Below, piece after piece: positions 11,220 to 24,555 of a stretch of DNA of 64,000 bases (its first letter is position 1; the number at the start of each line of letters is the position of its first letter). A model generated the notes under the pieces. The model was not told the DNA's origin. It did no database searches and worked only from the letters and a program-made list of their open reading frames with translations. The stretch lies in assembly GCA_963682025.1 (NCBI GenBank), contig OY821519.1, forward strand, positions 3,537,001-3,601,000, read 5' to 3'. A program made the position numbers and the translations under genes. This DNA is from Cordilura impudica. Lineage: Eukaryota > Arthropoda > Insecta > Diptera > Scathophagidae.

Positions 11220-13138
11220 TATTAAAGAATGGGTGGAATATATTAAAAGAATTAAAGCAAATAGACAGGCAAGAATGTCCTGATATCAGATCATTCGAAT
11301 TTAAGCACTTTTTTTTGTGAATTGCATAACCCAATGTTCCATGCACCAATGTACAACTCGGACAATGATTTGGACAGCCTTATGGCACCACAAGAAATAA
11401 AACAGGTTTTAGCTAAATTCAAATATAACAAAGCACGAGGTGAACTGCAACAGGCAGTTTTATAGAAGAAATGGCCAGATCCTGCAATGTGATTCTTGAA
11501 AGGGCAATGCTAAATGAAAAGTTCATAACCAATATAATTTTCCCTATATACAAAAAAGGTGATAAGGGATTAACTACTAATTATCGTGGAATTTCTTTTA
11601 TGAATTCAGTAGATAAAATAATGACGGTTATCTTAAATAATACAGTTAACGTGTGACTGGAAAAACATAGCATAATAACAGAATTTCAAGCTGGATTTCG
11701 GAAAGGAAACTCTACAATATTGCATCAATGGCACACATAAAATTTAATGAAAAACAAAAACCATATGCCTTTTTTGTCGACTTTAAGGCTGCCTTCAATA
11801 AGATTTTGAAAAGATCCCTCATCCATAAATTGAATAATATTGGCATATCTGCACAAATAGTAAACATGATTGAAAGATTATACAGTAAAACTGATTTTAG
11901 CGTATGGACTGGAAAAGAATTGTCCGGAAAATTTTATACTGTATCAGGTGCATGATTTTCTAATTGGAGAAGTAAATATATGTACTATCTAATAAAAATG
12001 TGTATGCTGACGATATAGTTATTTTGGCAGATAATATTACAACTATGCAAGAAATGGTTTTTATATTGAAAAAATATTGCTCTTTATGGAACCTTAAAGT
12101 TAATTTAAACAAGAAATGTAAGTTTTCGTAAAGGAGGACGATTGATAGAACGTGAAAAATGGTGAGCCCATAAAAATAACCTCAGAACATACCTATTTGG
12201 GAGTTACTCCAAAAATGTCATTCAGCAAATACCTGGAGATAATAAATGCATCGACCAAAAACAATATAAACACAACTTGGAACTGTTTTCTAGGAAAAAA
12301 AGTAGATTTCATTGAAAGTTACGTGGAACCTTTTCAATCTGTGAGCAGAGCAATTCAGACATATGGTGGACAGATTTGGGGATTTACACTCTCTGAAGAA
12401 ATTGAGAACCCGAAATATATATTTTTTATTTTATTTTACTATTCCAAAATCATATTTTATAAAAACAATAAAAATTTCTTAGAGAGAATTGGTTAAACCT
12501 ACCTTAAATCTATAATAGCCATTTGAAATTTTAATACTCATGTAATTAATAATGAATTAGATCCGGAAGGAAAATTTTTATGATCGACAAACGTTCATTA
12601 GAGTTTTTAAAGTTATATTACAAAAATATTGATATAAGGCGAATTGTTTTGGTTTAATTACATCGACAAATTGTGCAGATGTAATCATACAATTAGGATT
12701 GCGGAATATGTTTCCAGAGAAGACTGGGAGCACCTCAGATAAGGTGTTATAACACATTTACTGCAAAAGGTTCAGAGACAAAGCGGTTCTGTAAAAAGTT
12801 GAACTATGTGAACAGCTCTCTTTTCAAACCATAACAAATGTTAATACAATCAGTTGGATCTTTAAGGCGAGATGTGATTTAATTAACTAAATGCCACCCG
12901 CTTACAACAACAAACACTTTCAACATGTTCGTTATGTAACCTTAATGAGCCTGAAAATATATTTCATTTCTTAGCCAAATACACTATACTTCGACCCATA
13001 CGATATCAATGCTTCAAAAATATAAGTTTAACAGAGCCAGAACTTATCAACCTTTTAAACAATGTCAGCATATCTTATAAAGAATTGAGGCATTATATTA
13101 TAGCTGCCTTAGATTATAGAAAGCGCTTAACAATATAA
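11220..13138 (+). pseudogene. Non-LTR retrotransposon (LINE) ORF2 remnant
   Basis: Broken frames together trace a reverse transcriptase: QEIKQVLAKFKYNKA (about 11385), FPIYKKGDKGLTTNYRGISF (11540-11600), FQAGFRKGNST (about 11683), YAFFVDFKAAFN (about 11764; catalytic Asp), VYADDIVILADN (about 11998; catalytic YADD), then YLGV (about 12197). It ends with a C-terminal knuckle, CSLCNLNEPENIFHF (about 12929), and a stop at 13136-13138. The last knuckle cysteine is replaced by Ala. There are several frameshifts and internal stops, and the endonuclease and ORF1 are not visible, so it is a 5'-truncated dead copy. It differs from the jockey-clade element at 35 kb. Clade unresolved. Confidence 0.8.
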
Positions 13139-13928
13139 TTTAATTATTAATATATAAGACTAATTAATGTAAAACTAAACTAATTAATGACAACAGTTTG
13201 TCATAGTTATATGTTATTTTTTTCTTCCTGTTAATGTCTATTAAATACTAATATATCTTTAAGATTGTTAAAAGAAAAATGAATTGAAAATAAAGAACAA
13301 ATGACTACCTATATACCTCACTCAACTTTCTTGATACCAGTTCAACTAGTTACTTTGCATAATATAAAATTTCATATATTTTTAAATTTGAAACAAAAAC
13401 TAACTTTTCCTAGTTTACCAATTTTTGCTTTAATGTGTAGACTTTTTGATTGTATTTGTATCTCTTTTACAACTTTTACTACACACAAAAAGTACTCGAA
13501 CACAACTATTGTGTAATAAATTTAAAAGATTTGTGGCACTATTTATTGCTTAAACCTTTTTTGCTTTTTTTAATTTTTAAAATTATTTACTCAACGTTGC
13601 TATAAGTATTATTAATGAACTTCTGGCAACTTTTATTGATATATAACGGGAAAATTTATTGTATATCGATACTAGAATTCTAGTATATTTTTACAGAAAC
13701 TTTTTCTGTTGACTTAAAAAAAATCTACATTAAAAACAATTTCAACTCTCTTGTGGTGTTGATTTGTGTAAGTCGAGAAGGTGGTTTTCTGTGGCAAATC
13801 AGACGAGAAAGCCGTCAATAGTCTGTAACTGATTGTTTCATGCCAAAAACTTTTGATATATTAGTAAGACATTTCCGAGAAATTGAGAAAATATATATAA
13901 AGAGTTAGTTAAAATTATTTAGTTTTTT
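13139..13928. other. Unassigned AT-rich sequence
   Basis: No gene recognised. It contains a perfect 18-bp palindrome ATACTAGAATTCTAGTAT at 13669-13686. Confidence 0.4.
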
Positions 13929-14044
13929 GATGTGTAAACATCTATACGCGCAATACAATCACAAAAACAGCGTAACATGTAAGACGTAAGACAAAATCGG
14001 TGTGATTTATGATTGTATTGGTGAAAAAATTATGATATGTAATA

Positions 14045-16015
14045 ACCTGTTTGAAAATGAAAAATGAAAAAAAGTGAAAAATAGAAAATAATAAACAAAA
14101 AATGAAATAAAAAAAATTAAAAAATAAAAAATAATAAATAATAAAAAGTGAAAAATAAAAAATTAAGAATTAAAAAAAAGCAAAATAAGAAAATTAAAAC
14201 TGAAAAATTAAAAATGAAAAATTAAACATGAAAAACGAAAAATGAAAATTAAAAAATGAAAACAAAAAAAATTAAATACGAAAAATTAAATACGAAAAAT
14301 GAAGAATGAAAAATAAAAAATTAAAAAATAAAAAATGAGAAATGAAAAATAAAAAATGAAAACTGAAAAATTAAAAATTAAAAATGAAAAATAAAACATG
14401 AAAATTAAAAATGAAAAATAAAAAAAATTAAACATGAAAAATGAAAAACGAAAAATTAAAAATAAAAAACAAAAAATGAAATAAAATAATTAAAAAATAA
14501 AAAAGGAAAAATAATAAAAGATAAATGAAAAATGAAAAATGAAAAATGAAAAATGAAAAATGAAAAATAAAAAATTAAAAATAATAAATGAAAAAGTAAA
14601 ATAAAAAAATGAAAACTGAAAACTGAACAATTAAAAATGAAAAATTAAACATTAAAAATGAAAAACGAAAAACTAAAAATGAAAATGAAAAAATGAAAAA
14701 TTAAAAATAAAAAATTAAAAACGAAAACTGAAAAATTAAAAACGTAAAATGAAGAATGAAAAATAAAAAATTAAAAATGAAAAATTAAAAATAAAAAATG
14801 AGAAATGAAAAATATATAATTAAAACCGAAAAATTAAAAATGAAAAATAAAAAAAATTAAACACGAAAAATGAAAAACGAAAAATTAGAAATAAAAAACA
14901 AAAAATGAAATAAAAAAAATTAAAAAATAAAGAAGGAAAATTAATAAATAATAAATAATAAATGAAAAATGAAAAATGAAAAATAAAAAATTAAAAATAA
15001 TAAATGAAAAAGTAAAATAAAAAAATGAAAACTGAAAACTGAAAAATTAAAAATGAAAAATTAAACATTAAAAATGAAAAACGAAAAACGAAAATGAAAA
15101 AATTAAAAATTAAAAACGAAAACTGAAAAATTAAAAACGTAAAATGAAGAATGAAAAATAAAAAATTAAAAATGAAAAATAAAAAATAAAAAATGAAAAA
15201 TAAAAAATGAAAAAATAAAAAATGAGAAACGAAAAATATAAAATTAAAACTGAAAAATTAAAAATGAAAAATAAAAAAATATTAAACACGAAAAATGAAA
15301 AACGAAAAATTAGAAATAAAAAACAAAAAATGAAATAAAAAAATTAAAAAATAAAAAAGGAAAATTAATAAATAATAAATAATAAATGAAAAATAAGAAA
15401 TGAAAAATTAAAAATAAAAAATGAAAAAGTAAATAAAAAAATGAAAACTGAAAACTGAAAAATTAAAAATGAAATATTAAACATGAAAAATGAAAAACGA
15501 AAAATGAAAATTAAAAAATTAAAAATTAAAAATTAAAAATAAAAAATTAAAAACGAAAAATGAAAAATTAAAAACGAAAAATGAAGAATGAAAAATAAAA
15601 AATTAAAAATGGAAAATAAAAAATGAAAAAAAAAAGTAAAAATGAAAAATAAAAAATGTGAAACGAGAAATAAAAAATGAAAAATGAATGAAATGAAAAA
15701 TTAAAAAAGAAAAATAAAAAAAAATTAAACATGAAAAATGAAAAACAAAAATTTAAAAATAAAAAATGAAAAATTAAAAATAAAAAATTAAAAACAAAAA
15801 ATTAAAAACTAAAAACGAAACGTGAAGAATGAAAAATAAAAAATGAAAAATAAAAAATAAAAAATAAAAAATGCAAAAAGAAAAAATGAAAAATAAAAAA
15901 ATAAAAATGAGAAATAAAAATAAAAAATGAAAAATAAAAAATAAAAAAGGAAAAATAAAAAACTAAAAATGAAAAACGAAAAATGAAAAATAAAAAACGA
16001 AAAATTAAAAATTAA
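14045..16015. repeat. Low-complexity AAAAATG/AAAAATA array
   Basis: About 2 kb of imperfect 7-8 bp units (GAAAAAT, TAAAAAT, CGAAAAA variants) with purines almost entirely on one strand. Some higher-order blocks of about 330-380 bp repeat (compare about 14560-14760 with 14980-15160 and 15390-15600), suggesting duplication inside the array. It is not coding. Confidence 0.8.
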
Positions 16016-17782
16016 CCGGTTGAAATAATAAATAATAATAAATAGTTTTATATTAGCAGAGGCCCTGCAGTTGATTGCTATAAGTGATACATAGATGACG
16101 CTCTCTGTTTGATTTTAAACAAGTAAGAGTGTTAAATTCGGCTGTGCCGAATCTTTGATACCCTCCACCTCGGTTTGAGTCTTGATAATAAATGTAAATG
16201 AAAATGTAAACAATTTGTTAAACTTAATACCAAAAATTATTTCAGCAAATTCTTTGGGTTGGTTTTCTTCTTTTCTATGATTTCGGATTTATTTCGGTGT
16301 TTGCTTTTTGGTCATCGTGGTTGCTGATCGGCATGCATTTTGGTTATATACCTATATGCATGCGTTTCCGGTTATATGACATAACTTCTCGTTTAATTTA
16401 GTTTTTGCTAATTAAATAGCTCGCCCTAACCTCCATTGCAAAGGTAATGGTTGTGTAGAGTGGCTATATGCATTAAATCGTGCTAATTGGAGATGGCTGT
16501 ATAGTTTCTTTTAACTGGCCAAATATTTCTTCATTGTGGCCATATAGGTCGGATGGAGTAACAAAATAATAACCAAAAAAAAAAGCTCTCTCAACTTTTT
16601 TTTTAAAATATTGCCATATTTTGAAAACATAGAGAATAAATTTATAATAATAAATATTCAAATTAGGGATGAAAAACGCAAAAAACGAAAAGTCCCAAAC
16701 ATTTTAAATAAAATAATTTAATGTTATCTTTATTTTCTGAAAAACTTCAAATTTTCATCCAAAAAAAATTGTGAAAATTTATATATAAAAAATAACATTC
16801 TCATAAAATTACGTTTACTTATGTAACAATTTTTATGTTAGCAATTCTTAAATATCATTTGAGGTTTTCTTAAATTCATTGAATTTAAATTAATATCGAC
16901 AAATCTGTTTTTCTATTTATTTAAATTGTAAAGGAGTGGCATCTCTGTCAAAATAAGCGAAAAACACAAAGAATAGAAAAAAACAAATTACTTCGTGTTT
17001 GACAGGATGATTTTATGTTTATGTTTAATATCTTTATTTTTTTTACTAATATTTCTGTTTATTTATTTGAAAATGAAATAATGAATTGAATATGCTATTT
17101 AATTTTTTTATTTATATAAAAAAGTTTTTTAATTAAAGCAAAATATTTTCACTATTTCATGATTTTTATTTATGTATGACGACATTTCAACCTAAAAATT
17201 TAAGTTTTTATCGATTGGATAAACAACACAAAAATGGTTGTCGTTTAGATAACAACAACAGCTGACTTTAACAATAGCGAATATCGTTTCAAAATTTTAC
17301 TGATAATTTTGCAATTTTCTTTTTTTTTACAATTCGACTATCGTTCAAAGAAGTTACTGAATCGCGGTACTGAAAAGTTATTAATATCTCCTGAATGGCA
17401 ATATTTTTTTTAAATTTAAACATTTTTAAATGTAAAGATATTTCTAAATTTAAAATTATTATTTCCGACGTTTTGATATGATTTTCTGAAACTCAATTAA
17501 TATTTTCTAATTTATAATTGGAAATTATATTTTCAGTTTTTATTATAATTGATATTTTCTTAAATTTGAATGGAAAATTTAAAAAGTGAAATTTTGTATT
17601 TATGTGAATAATAATGCTTTATTAATTATAAACAATTTTTAAAAATTAGATGTAATCGCAATCAGATATTTTATAGGTAAAGCAGAATAATAATTCTATA
17701 TAACTATGTAGAACTGTTTTGTAAGCAAAAAACTCATTGACGAACTCGGTAACTCTATTTTGTAAAGACAACAAAAAGTTAA

Positions 17783-18358
17783 CCCCCCAATCTCACATCA
17801 CACTGAAATTGTAAAATCGTTGTGTACGTATTATCAACGAAAAATTGTTCGAATTAGTGGAATCCATCGCCATTAAATTTTATGCTCAAACATCTGACTG
17901 CAATCTCATTTTTAAAATGTTGTCGAAGCGTAAACTTGAAAAAATTTGTATACTTCTCTATCTTATTTTATTTTAAGTAGAGTTACCAAGTTTATTATAC
18001 AGGCACATGTTTGAGGGAAAATGTTTACATTTATTATTATTAGTATTATTTTAATAATAGTTAATAATATTTATGCTCTATAATTAACAAACTTGCGTTT
18101 TTGTATGCGCATTTCAAAAAATAAATCATTATAATAGATTTAACAAGTTAAAACTTTAATTACAATTTTACAGAATCCAGTAAATTTGCATTAAATTTAT
18201 AACAGGGTAACATTAATCATCGTTAGTGTCTGCCACTACTCGCACGAAAAATTTGGTGCCATTAGTGTGACCACTGCGGAAAATGTGTGTGTATTAGTAA
18301 AAAAAAATGTGAGTGTATTGAGTTTTTCGAACTTGCAGTGTGATGTGAGATTGGTGGG
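17783..18358. mobile_element. 576-bp MITE with 3-bp target duplication
   Basis: Ends CCCCCCAATCTCACATCACA and the complement of CCCACCAATCTCACATCACA are inverted repeats of about 23 bp with one mismatch. The flanks are TAA (17780-17782) and TAA (18359-18361). The empty site can be read in copy A3 near 58424-58436, where AGTTAATATG (complement) is uninterrupted. A 3-bp TAA duplication is typical of PIF/Harbinger elements; that class is inference. No transposase is present. Confidence 0.8.
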
Positions 18359-18850
18359 TAATATGCCAAACTTATGTTCATATTTGTAAAAGAATAATGA
18401 AAAAACGTATGAAATAAGAGACCAACCCGTGTATACTCTTAACATTGTTCTGTATGATATCTAGTTGAAAATATTAACATTCATGTTAAAATAGAAATAA
18501 CTATTGCAAAGCTAATTAGAACAAACAAAAATTATGGCGGCATCTACTGTGGCATAGTCACGCTGAGCAAAATGAAGTGACACTCTGTTAATACAAAAGA
18601 AATGTATTTTCCCCACAACAAAATACTGCAGAATTTTATGTAAATAAAATAACCGATTTATTTCTAACATGCAGTTACTATGAATATACATACATACATA
18701 TATATAATATATGTACATTATTTGTATTATTTAATAAGTGTATGTATGTATATTTAAATATTACACACAAAAAATACAACATCAAACGTTACTTTTGTGT
18801 TTTTCTCTTTAAATAAATTAATACATAAATTTTTTTGCTAAATTTACATT

Positions 18851-19476
18851 TGGGCAATTCACAACAGGTGTTGTATATTGTATGTTGTATTGAAATACAC
18901 AATACAATCATTTGTTGTGAACACTCAGTTGTATTTTCATATTGTAAAACGCTTTCTTTAGTAATTTTCGATCCAACGAGGAAAGATCGCTTCGTCGCTT
19001 CTGCTATTTTGTATAAGAGAAAACACTTGTCAGTGTTTGCTTTTTGGTCGTGAGATATACCCTGGAGTTTTAATTACGTACCTCTTGCATTTTAATTTAT
19101 AATGAAAAAAAAAAAATGTTAAATGTTTTGGTTGGTACTGAAAGAGAAAATACATACTAAAAATATAAACATTAATTTTTATATAAATAAACTTATCGAT
19201 GTATTTGCGTTATTTGCATTATTAGCCATATTTTATTTTATAATTATTTATGCTGATAATATTCTATGTATTTGTTTTTTCTTTTTCATAAAAACTGGCA
19301 TTCACTTGGAACTGATATGTTATGATACAATATACAACATTTACTAAACATAGCAAATGAAGTTGGATCGTGTATCAGATTTTTCAGTGAAAATTACCAA
19401 CAACAATTTTACACTATTGTAAAGTGATACACGATACAACAGATACAACGATACATTACCCATTGTGAATTGCCCA
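18851..19476. mobile_element. 626-bp MITE with 3-bp target duplication
   Basis: It starts TGGGCAATTCACAA and ends TTGTGAATTGCCCA, perfect 14-bp inverted repeats, and is flanked by ATT on both sides (18848-18850, 19477-19479). The empty site is visible in copy A3 near 57936-57945. It sits in family A copy A2. The interior is rich in TGTAT/ATACA motifs, and the two halves are partly complementary. PIF/Harbinger-like by duplication length (inference). Confidence 0.8.
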
Positions 19477-20330
19477 ATTGTTTTTTTTATTAACAACTAG
19501 GTATTTTAGCATTATTTGATTTAGATGTTGGTGAATTTTTACTCCCTTTATATTAACTCGTAGTGTCTGCTTGTCGAAAAAATTTTGGATCGATTTTAAC
19601 CACTTTCCCGTGACCCAATCGTGAAATTTTGCAGGCAGGCTTGTGGCAATGACAGAAATGATCTAACATATTTTTTTAGTGATGGAAACTTTTAAATTTT
19701 TCTACCAGAGTTGATAAAAAAATGTACAAAGGGTTTGTTTTTGTTATATTATTACCATAACGACCACAAAAACAACAAGTCCAGCTATGAAAACAATGCA
19801 ACATTTAGAATAACAACAAGAACAATATAGAAATATCATGTTTTTCATTTTTTTTACTTTTTCAGAGATTTCCCTGGACCTGTTCTACCGATTTTAATGA
19901 TTTTTGAAGTAGAAATCTTTCCATGAATTTGGTGAATCATTCTCACTAAAAATGATCACTGTAGCTGCACTATTGAGGGCGTGATCGTGACAAGAACAAC
20001 ATAGAAAATTGTTTTTTTTTCAAGACTTTTTTAGTTCTTCATTCAAATCTCGGGCCCTAATCGACCGATTTGGACGATTTTAAATAGCAAACTTCTCCGG
20101 ATGTTAGTGAATCATTTTTATGTCAACGAGTACCCTAGCTGCCGGATTGATGCCGTCATCGTGATTTCCACAGACGGACAGACGGACAGACGGACATCGC
20201 TATATCAACTCCCGTTGTTATAAGGATCACAAATATATAAATTTTATGGGGTCCAAAATTTTTTTTCTAATTATTACAAACGGAATGACAAACTTATATA
20301 TACCCTCTACACACTGGAGTGGAGGGTATA

Positions 20331-21200
20331 ACAACTCTACAACAGCAACAATGACAGTCATATGTTTTTCAAATAGGAAAAAACTGTTTATGTGTTAGTT
20401 TCGGTCATTCCCCAGTATGCATTGAAATATTATTTCTCCAATGTTGGAGAAAAGTTAAGTTCTTAAATTGATGTCAAATGTAATTCTCAACTTGGGTTGA
20501 ACAATTTTTCTCCTTGGTTGCTTTCAACTTGACATCAAGTTGAGACTTAACATTTTTTCCAATCTTTGAGAAACATTTTTACTCTCAATTGGATATCCAA
20601 CACTTTTCTCCACTTGAGACCAAACATTTTTTCAACTTGAATACGATTTGTGTTAAGTCTGAGATATTATTTAAATATGTCATAAATAATAAATTAAATT
20701 AAAAAATGCCAAAAAAGTACAAATAAATCATTGATATATTTTTAATTATTTCTGCTTTTTGTCGAATTTTTCAAAAAATGTACAACTAATTAATTCATTT
20801 ATTTTTAATTCTAGATTTTAAAAAATGTACATAATATGTACATTTAATGTTAAATATGTACATAGTAATGTTAAATATATAATGAAATTAAATTGAAACA
20901 TTAAAAAAAGTACATTGTTTTCATTTCTAAAATTAGTATAATATTTTTTAATATGGCAATTCCGTACCTTCCATTTGATACCGATTGGAAATATTTCTTT
21001 GCTATCAAGTTGAGAATCACAAATTTCTCAATTTGATAACTATGAAAATCGCCATATAAAAAATGTGCCTTTTAAGTTGAGAAGACTATATTCGAACTAT
21101 TGAGGGCATTTGAGAATTAACGTTGGAGATTTGAGAAATGTATTTGATCTCAAATGCACCTCAAGTTGATAGCAAACAAAAATGTTTATTGGGACATTTA
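20331..21200. repeat. Unclassified repeat-like block with inverted motifs
   Basis: The block has many TCAACTTGA/TCAAGTTGA and TTCTCCAA/TTGGAGAA motifs in both orientations. It opens near CCCAGTATGCATT (20412) and closes near AATGTTTATTGGG (about 21181-21193), a weak inverted pair. It separates the two TATACCC ends of the A2 composite. It may be a decayed transposon; no coding content. Confidence 0.35.
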
Positions 21201-21464
21201 TTGTAGGGTCGTTTGCACACACACAAAAAATAGAAAATAAATTGTCAATAAGCAAAGCAAGTGGCTTCGAAATTCGATGATGCCAGTTAATCATTTTTTG
21301 TTCACGCGCAATTTATAATTGGAGGAATTTTTTTCTCGAGAAATGTATTTTCCGTGAGAAAGAAATTCCTTGAGAATATTCATAATTGGGATGAATAACT
21401 TTTAATTGGAACTTTTTAGTCGGAATAAATCATAATTCTAGTTAGATATTGGTTAATATTTAAT

Positions 21465-22020
21465 TAGAAAAAATATTGTGGTGGCATCTACGCAATTATT
21501 GAGGCAGTCACGGAAAAATTAAATGCAAGTCTGTTTTTTTTAATATAACAAAAATGGATTTTCCCTTTAACAAAATATGGCAGAATTCTTTATAAATGAA
21601 ATGCAAAATGGAAAATCAATTTTGTGCTAATTCTTAACAAAATTAATAAAATATATTTATATGTATTATTATATTTATTAATATTTGTAATTTTATTTGA
21701 CACAATTTCACACACATTTTTACAGATCAACTGTTTTAATTACAAAAAATATTGTGGTGGCATCTACGCAATTATTGAGGCTGTCACGGAAAAATTAAAT
21801 GCAAGTCTGTTTTTTTTTAATATAACAAAAATGGATTTTCCCTTTAACAAAATATGGCAGAATTCTTTATAAATGAAATGCAAAATGGAAAATCAATTTT
21901 GTGCTAATTCTTAACAAAATTAATAAAATATATATATATGTATTATTATATTTATTAATATTTGTAATTTTATTTGACACAATTTCACACACAGTTTTAC
22001 AGATCAACTGTTTTCAACTG
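21465..22020 (+). repeat. 277-bp tandem duplication
   Basis: Two copies, about 21465-21741 and 21742-22018, start AATTA-AAAAAATATTGTGG and finish ACAGATCAACTGTTTT, differing by only a few bases. The unit is a diverged relative of family A sequence at about 18530-18660 (complement at 58140-58260): GGCATCTAC, AGTCACG, AATGGATTTTCC and GCAGAATT occur in the same order. The near identity means a recent duplication. Confidence 0.75.
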
Positions 22021-23507
22021 ATTTAGAAGTTTTCTGTTTTTGAAACAGTAGTGCCAATTTGTAACATTTTGTGATGTAATGAAAATCGCAGAATAATAAG
22101 TTAATACACAATAAAAAATATTAAATTTTTAAGTTTTATATACATATTGCAATAAAAAAAACTTTGGTAAATTTACATTGAAGATGGTCAGAAATGAATG
22201 AGAAAAAATATATAGGCATTTTAGAAAAGCACATTTAATATTAAACTTTATGCACAAAATATATGGGTTTTTGTTGTTTCGAATTTAACTGTGGCTCTAA
22301 GTGAAAAGTTTTAGACCGATCGTATATTACATCTTGAGGATCCTCACCTAATATTTTCAAATATTTTAAATTCTTTTTAACTCATTTAACCTCATTACGA
22401 AAATAGTAAAACAGTAAATATGGAAAATCCACGCACCTCAAAAAATTGTTTTCTATGAAATAAATTAAAGACATTTCATATTATACAATTTTCTTTCAAA
22501 AATGTATCAATTATTGCAAATTTGAAATTTGACATATAGTATTTGTACATATATTTGTATAGATTTCGCAGTATGAAAAGAACTATTATTTCTTTATTTA
22601 GAATATATGTAAGTATTGCTCGCAAAAAAATGCAACATCATGAATGAAACACATAGACGACTGCTGGCAGCAGCATTTGTAGTCGTATAGTCAGCTACTT
22701 GATTTTTCTGAATACGACAGCAACATATAATACAAATGCATTTTTATTTAAATATACAATTACTTTTACTTATTTAAAATGCATTAGTACAACGTAAAAA
22801 TAAATAAATTAGTTTAACGCCTTTTGATTATTAATGGAATTATAGCCTTTCATTTTGCGATTTTTTTTTTAAACAAAATAAAATATTTCATAGCAATAAC
22901 TTCTTTTACATATTTTGTTATATTGTCAACACTATTTTTGTTTTGTAGCCAACAAAACACACTTGCAGTTTTTTTTTCTATTTGAAGAACATATGACTGC
23001 CATTGTTGATGTTGTAGAGTTGTTTTTTTTTTTTTGATTTTGTTTCGTTAACTCTTTTGTATTAAAGCACCTCCAATATATGTATCCATTTTAGTTTGCA
23101 AATTCAGTATATTTATAATTTATTACTTACAGCAAAAAATAATAGAAACAATTTTATCAGTTATGCTTACGAAACTATATAAATAGACTTGAAGTTGGCT
23201 GCAAAAGCAGTAGCCTGTGTAAAGAACAAGTTAGCGACATCTAACTGTTACGTAACGTGTCAGCCTTTTTTTCACATGAAAAGTATTGGAACGTTCCGGT
23301 TACGTTCGGTAACTGTTTTAAATTATTTTCATGTAAAAAAAACAACTGACTCGTTACGGTTACGGTTAGAAAACATTGACCTTTTATATGTATTATAATG
23401 CTATGAATGCATTTATCTTTATTTTATTTTATTTATATATTCTTTTTTTTGTATTGTATATTATTTTTTTTTTATTATTATTACTATTTCATTTAATTAT
23501 TTTTTTC
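22021..23507. other. Unassigned AT-rich sequence
   Basis: No gene or known repeat was recognised. A TATA-like ACTATATAAATAG at about 23175 is not followed by a convincing gene; the 69-residue frame at 23189 has no recognisable features. Confidence 0.35.
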
Positions 23508-24397
23508 TTTAAATAAATTAATACATAAAAATTTGTTTTTTAAATTATTGGTGAACTTTTACTCCCTTTATTTACTGCCTTTATATTAACTGGTAGTGTC
23601 TGCTTGTCGACAAAATTTTGGATCGATTTTTAGCCCCTTTCCCGTGAGCCAATCGATCTGAAATTTTGCATGCAGGCTCGTGGCAATGACAGAAATGATC
23701 TAACAAATTTTTTTAGTGATGCCAAAACAATGGAAACTTTTAAAATTTTCTACCAGAGTTCACAAAAAAATGTACAAAGGGTTTGTTTTTATTATATTAT
23801 TACCACAACGACCACAAAAACAACAAGTCCAGCTATGACAACAATGCAACATTTAGAATAACAACAGGAACAATATGGAAACATCATGTTTTTCATTTTT
23901 TTTTTAATTTTTCATAGATTTACCTGGACCTGTTCTACCGATTTTAATGATTTTTGAAGTAGAAATCTTCCCATGAATTTGGTGAATCATTCTCACTAAA
24001 AATTATCACCCTAGCTATCCTATTGAGGGCGTGATCGTGTCAAGAACAACATAGAAAATTATATTTTTTCAAGACTTTTTTTAGTTCTTCATTCAAATCT
24101 CGGGCCCTAATCGACCGATTTGGACGATTTTAAATAGCAAACTTTACAGGATGTTAGTGAATCATTTTTTATGCCAACGAGCACCCTAGCTGCCCGATTG
24201 ATGCCGTCATCGTGATTTCCACAGACGGACAGACGGACAGACGGACAGACGGACAGACGGACATCGCTATATCAACTCCGGTTGTTATAAGGATCACAAA
24301 TATATATATTTTATGGGGTCCAAATTTTTTTTTCTAATTATTACAAACGGAATGACAAACTTATATATACCCTCTGCACACTGGAGTGGAGGGTATA
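23508..24397 (-). repeat. Partial family A fragment
   Basis: This repeats 18805-18845 plus 19480-20330 in the same order, including TTTAAATAAATTAATACATAA, TAGTGTCTGCTTGTCGA, TTAGTGATG(CCAAAACAA)TGG, the (GACGGACA)n tract and the GGAGTGGAGGGTATA end. The microsatellite has more units here than at 20170. It lacks the hairpin end. Confidence 0.75.
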
Positions 24398-24555
24398 AAA
24401 AGTGCCATAAAAAATCTTTAATTACTAGATGTTTACACATCTCCCCTGTGATCGGACTCACATGATTTTTTTTTTAATAGCTAATAAGAGCGTGTTTTTG
24501 GGATGTCATTTAAACTTAGTTTAATTAAACTGAAGTTTTAAACTATTTAGTGGAA

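Larger units (their letters stand above)
16125..24397 (-). mobile_element. Family A repeat, copy A2, with nested insertions
   Basis: Read on the minus strand, this copy starts with TATACCCTCCACTCCAG and ends with the hairpin ATTCGGCACAGCCGAAT followed by TTAACACTCTT. It lies inside family B copy B2. Compared with the simple 3.05 kb copy at 57066-60117, it holds two MITEs (17783-18358, 18851-19476). A first TATACCC end lies at 20330 and a second at 24397, so a further 4 kb, including a second partial A copy (about 23508-24397), has been added. The body has a (GACGGACA)n tract (about 20170-20200 and 24223-24264). No ORF is shared by the copies. Confidence 0.7.
13929..24441. mobile_element. Family B element, copy B2, split by a family A insertion
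   Basis: The left end GATGTGTAAACATCT starts at 13929 and the matching right end AGATGTTTACACATC finishes at 24441. The B sequence runs to about 16124, stops within GATTTTAAACAAG, and resumes at about 24398 with AAAAAGTGCCATAA, exactly the continuation seen in the uninterrupted copy B1 at 7011-7030. The intervening 8.3 kb is an inserted family A copy and its own insertions. The internal AAAAATG-type array (about 14050-16010) is about 1.97 kb, three times that of B1. Confidence 0.75.
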
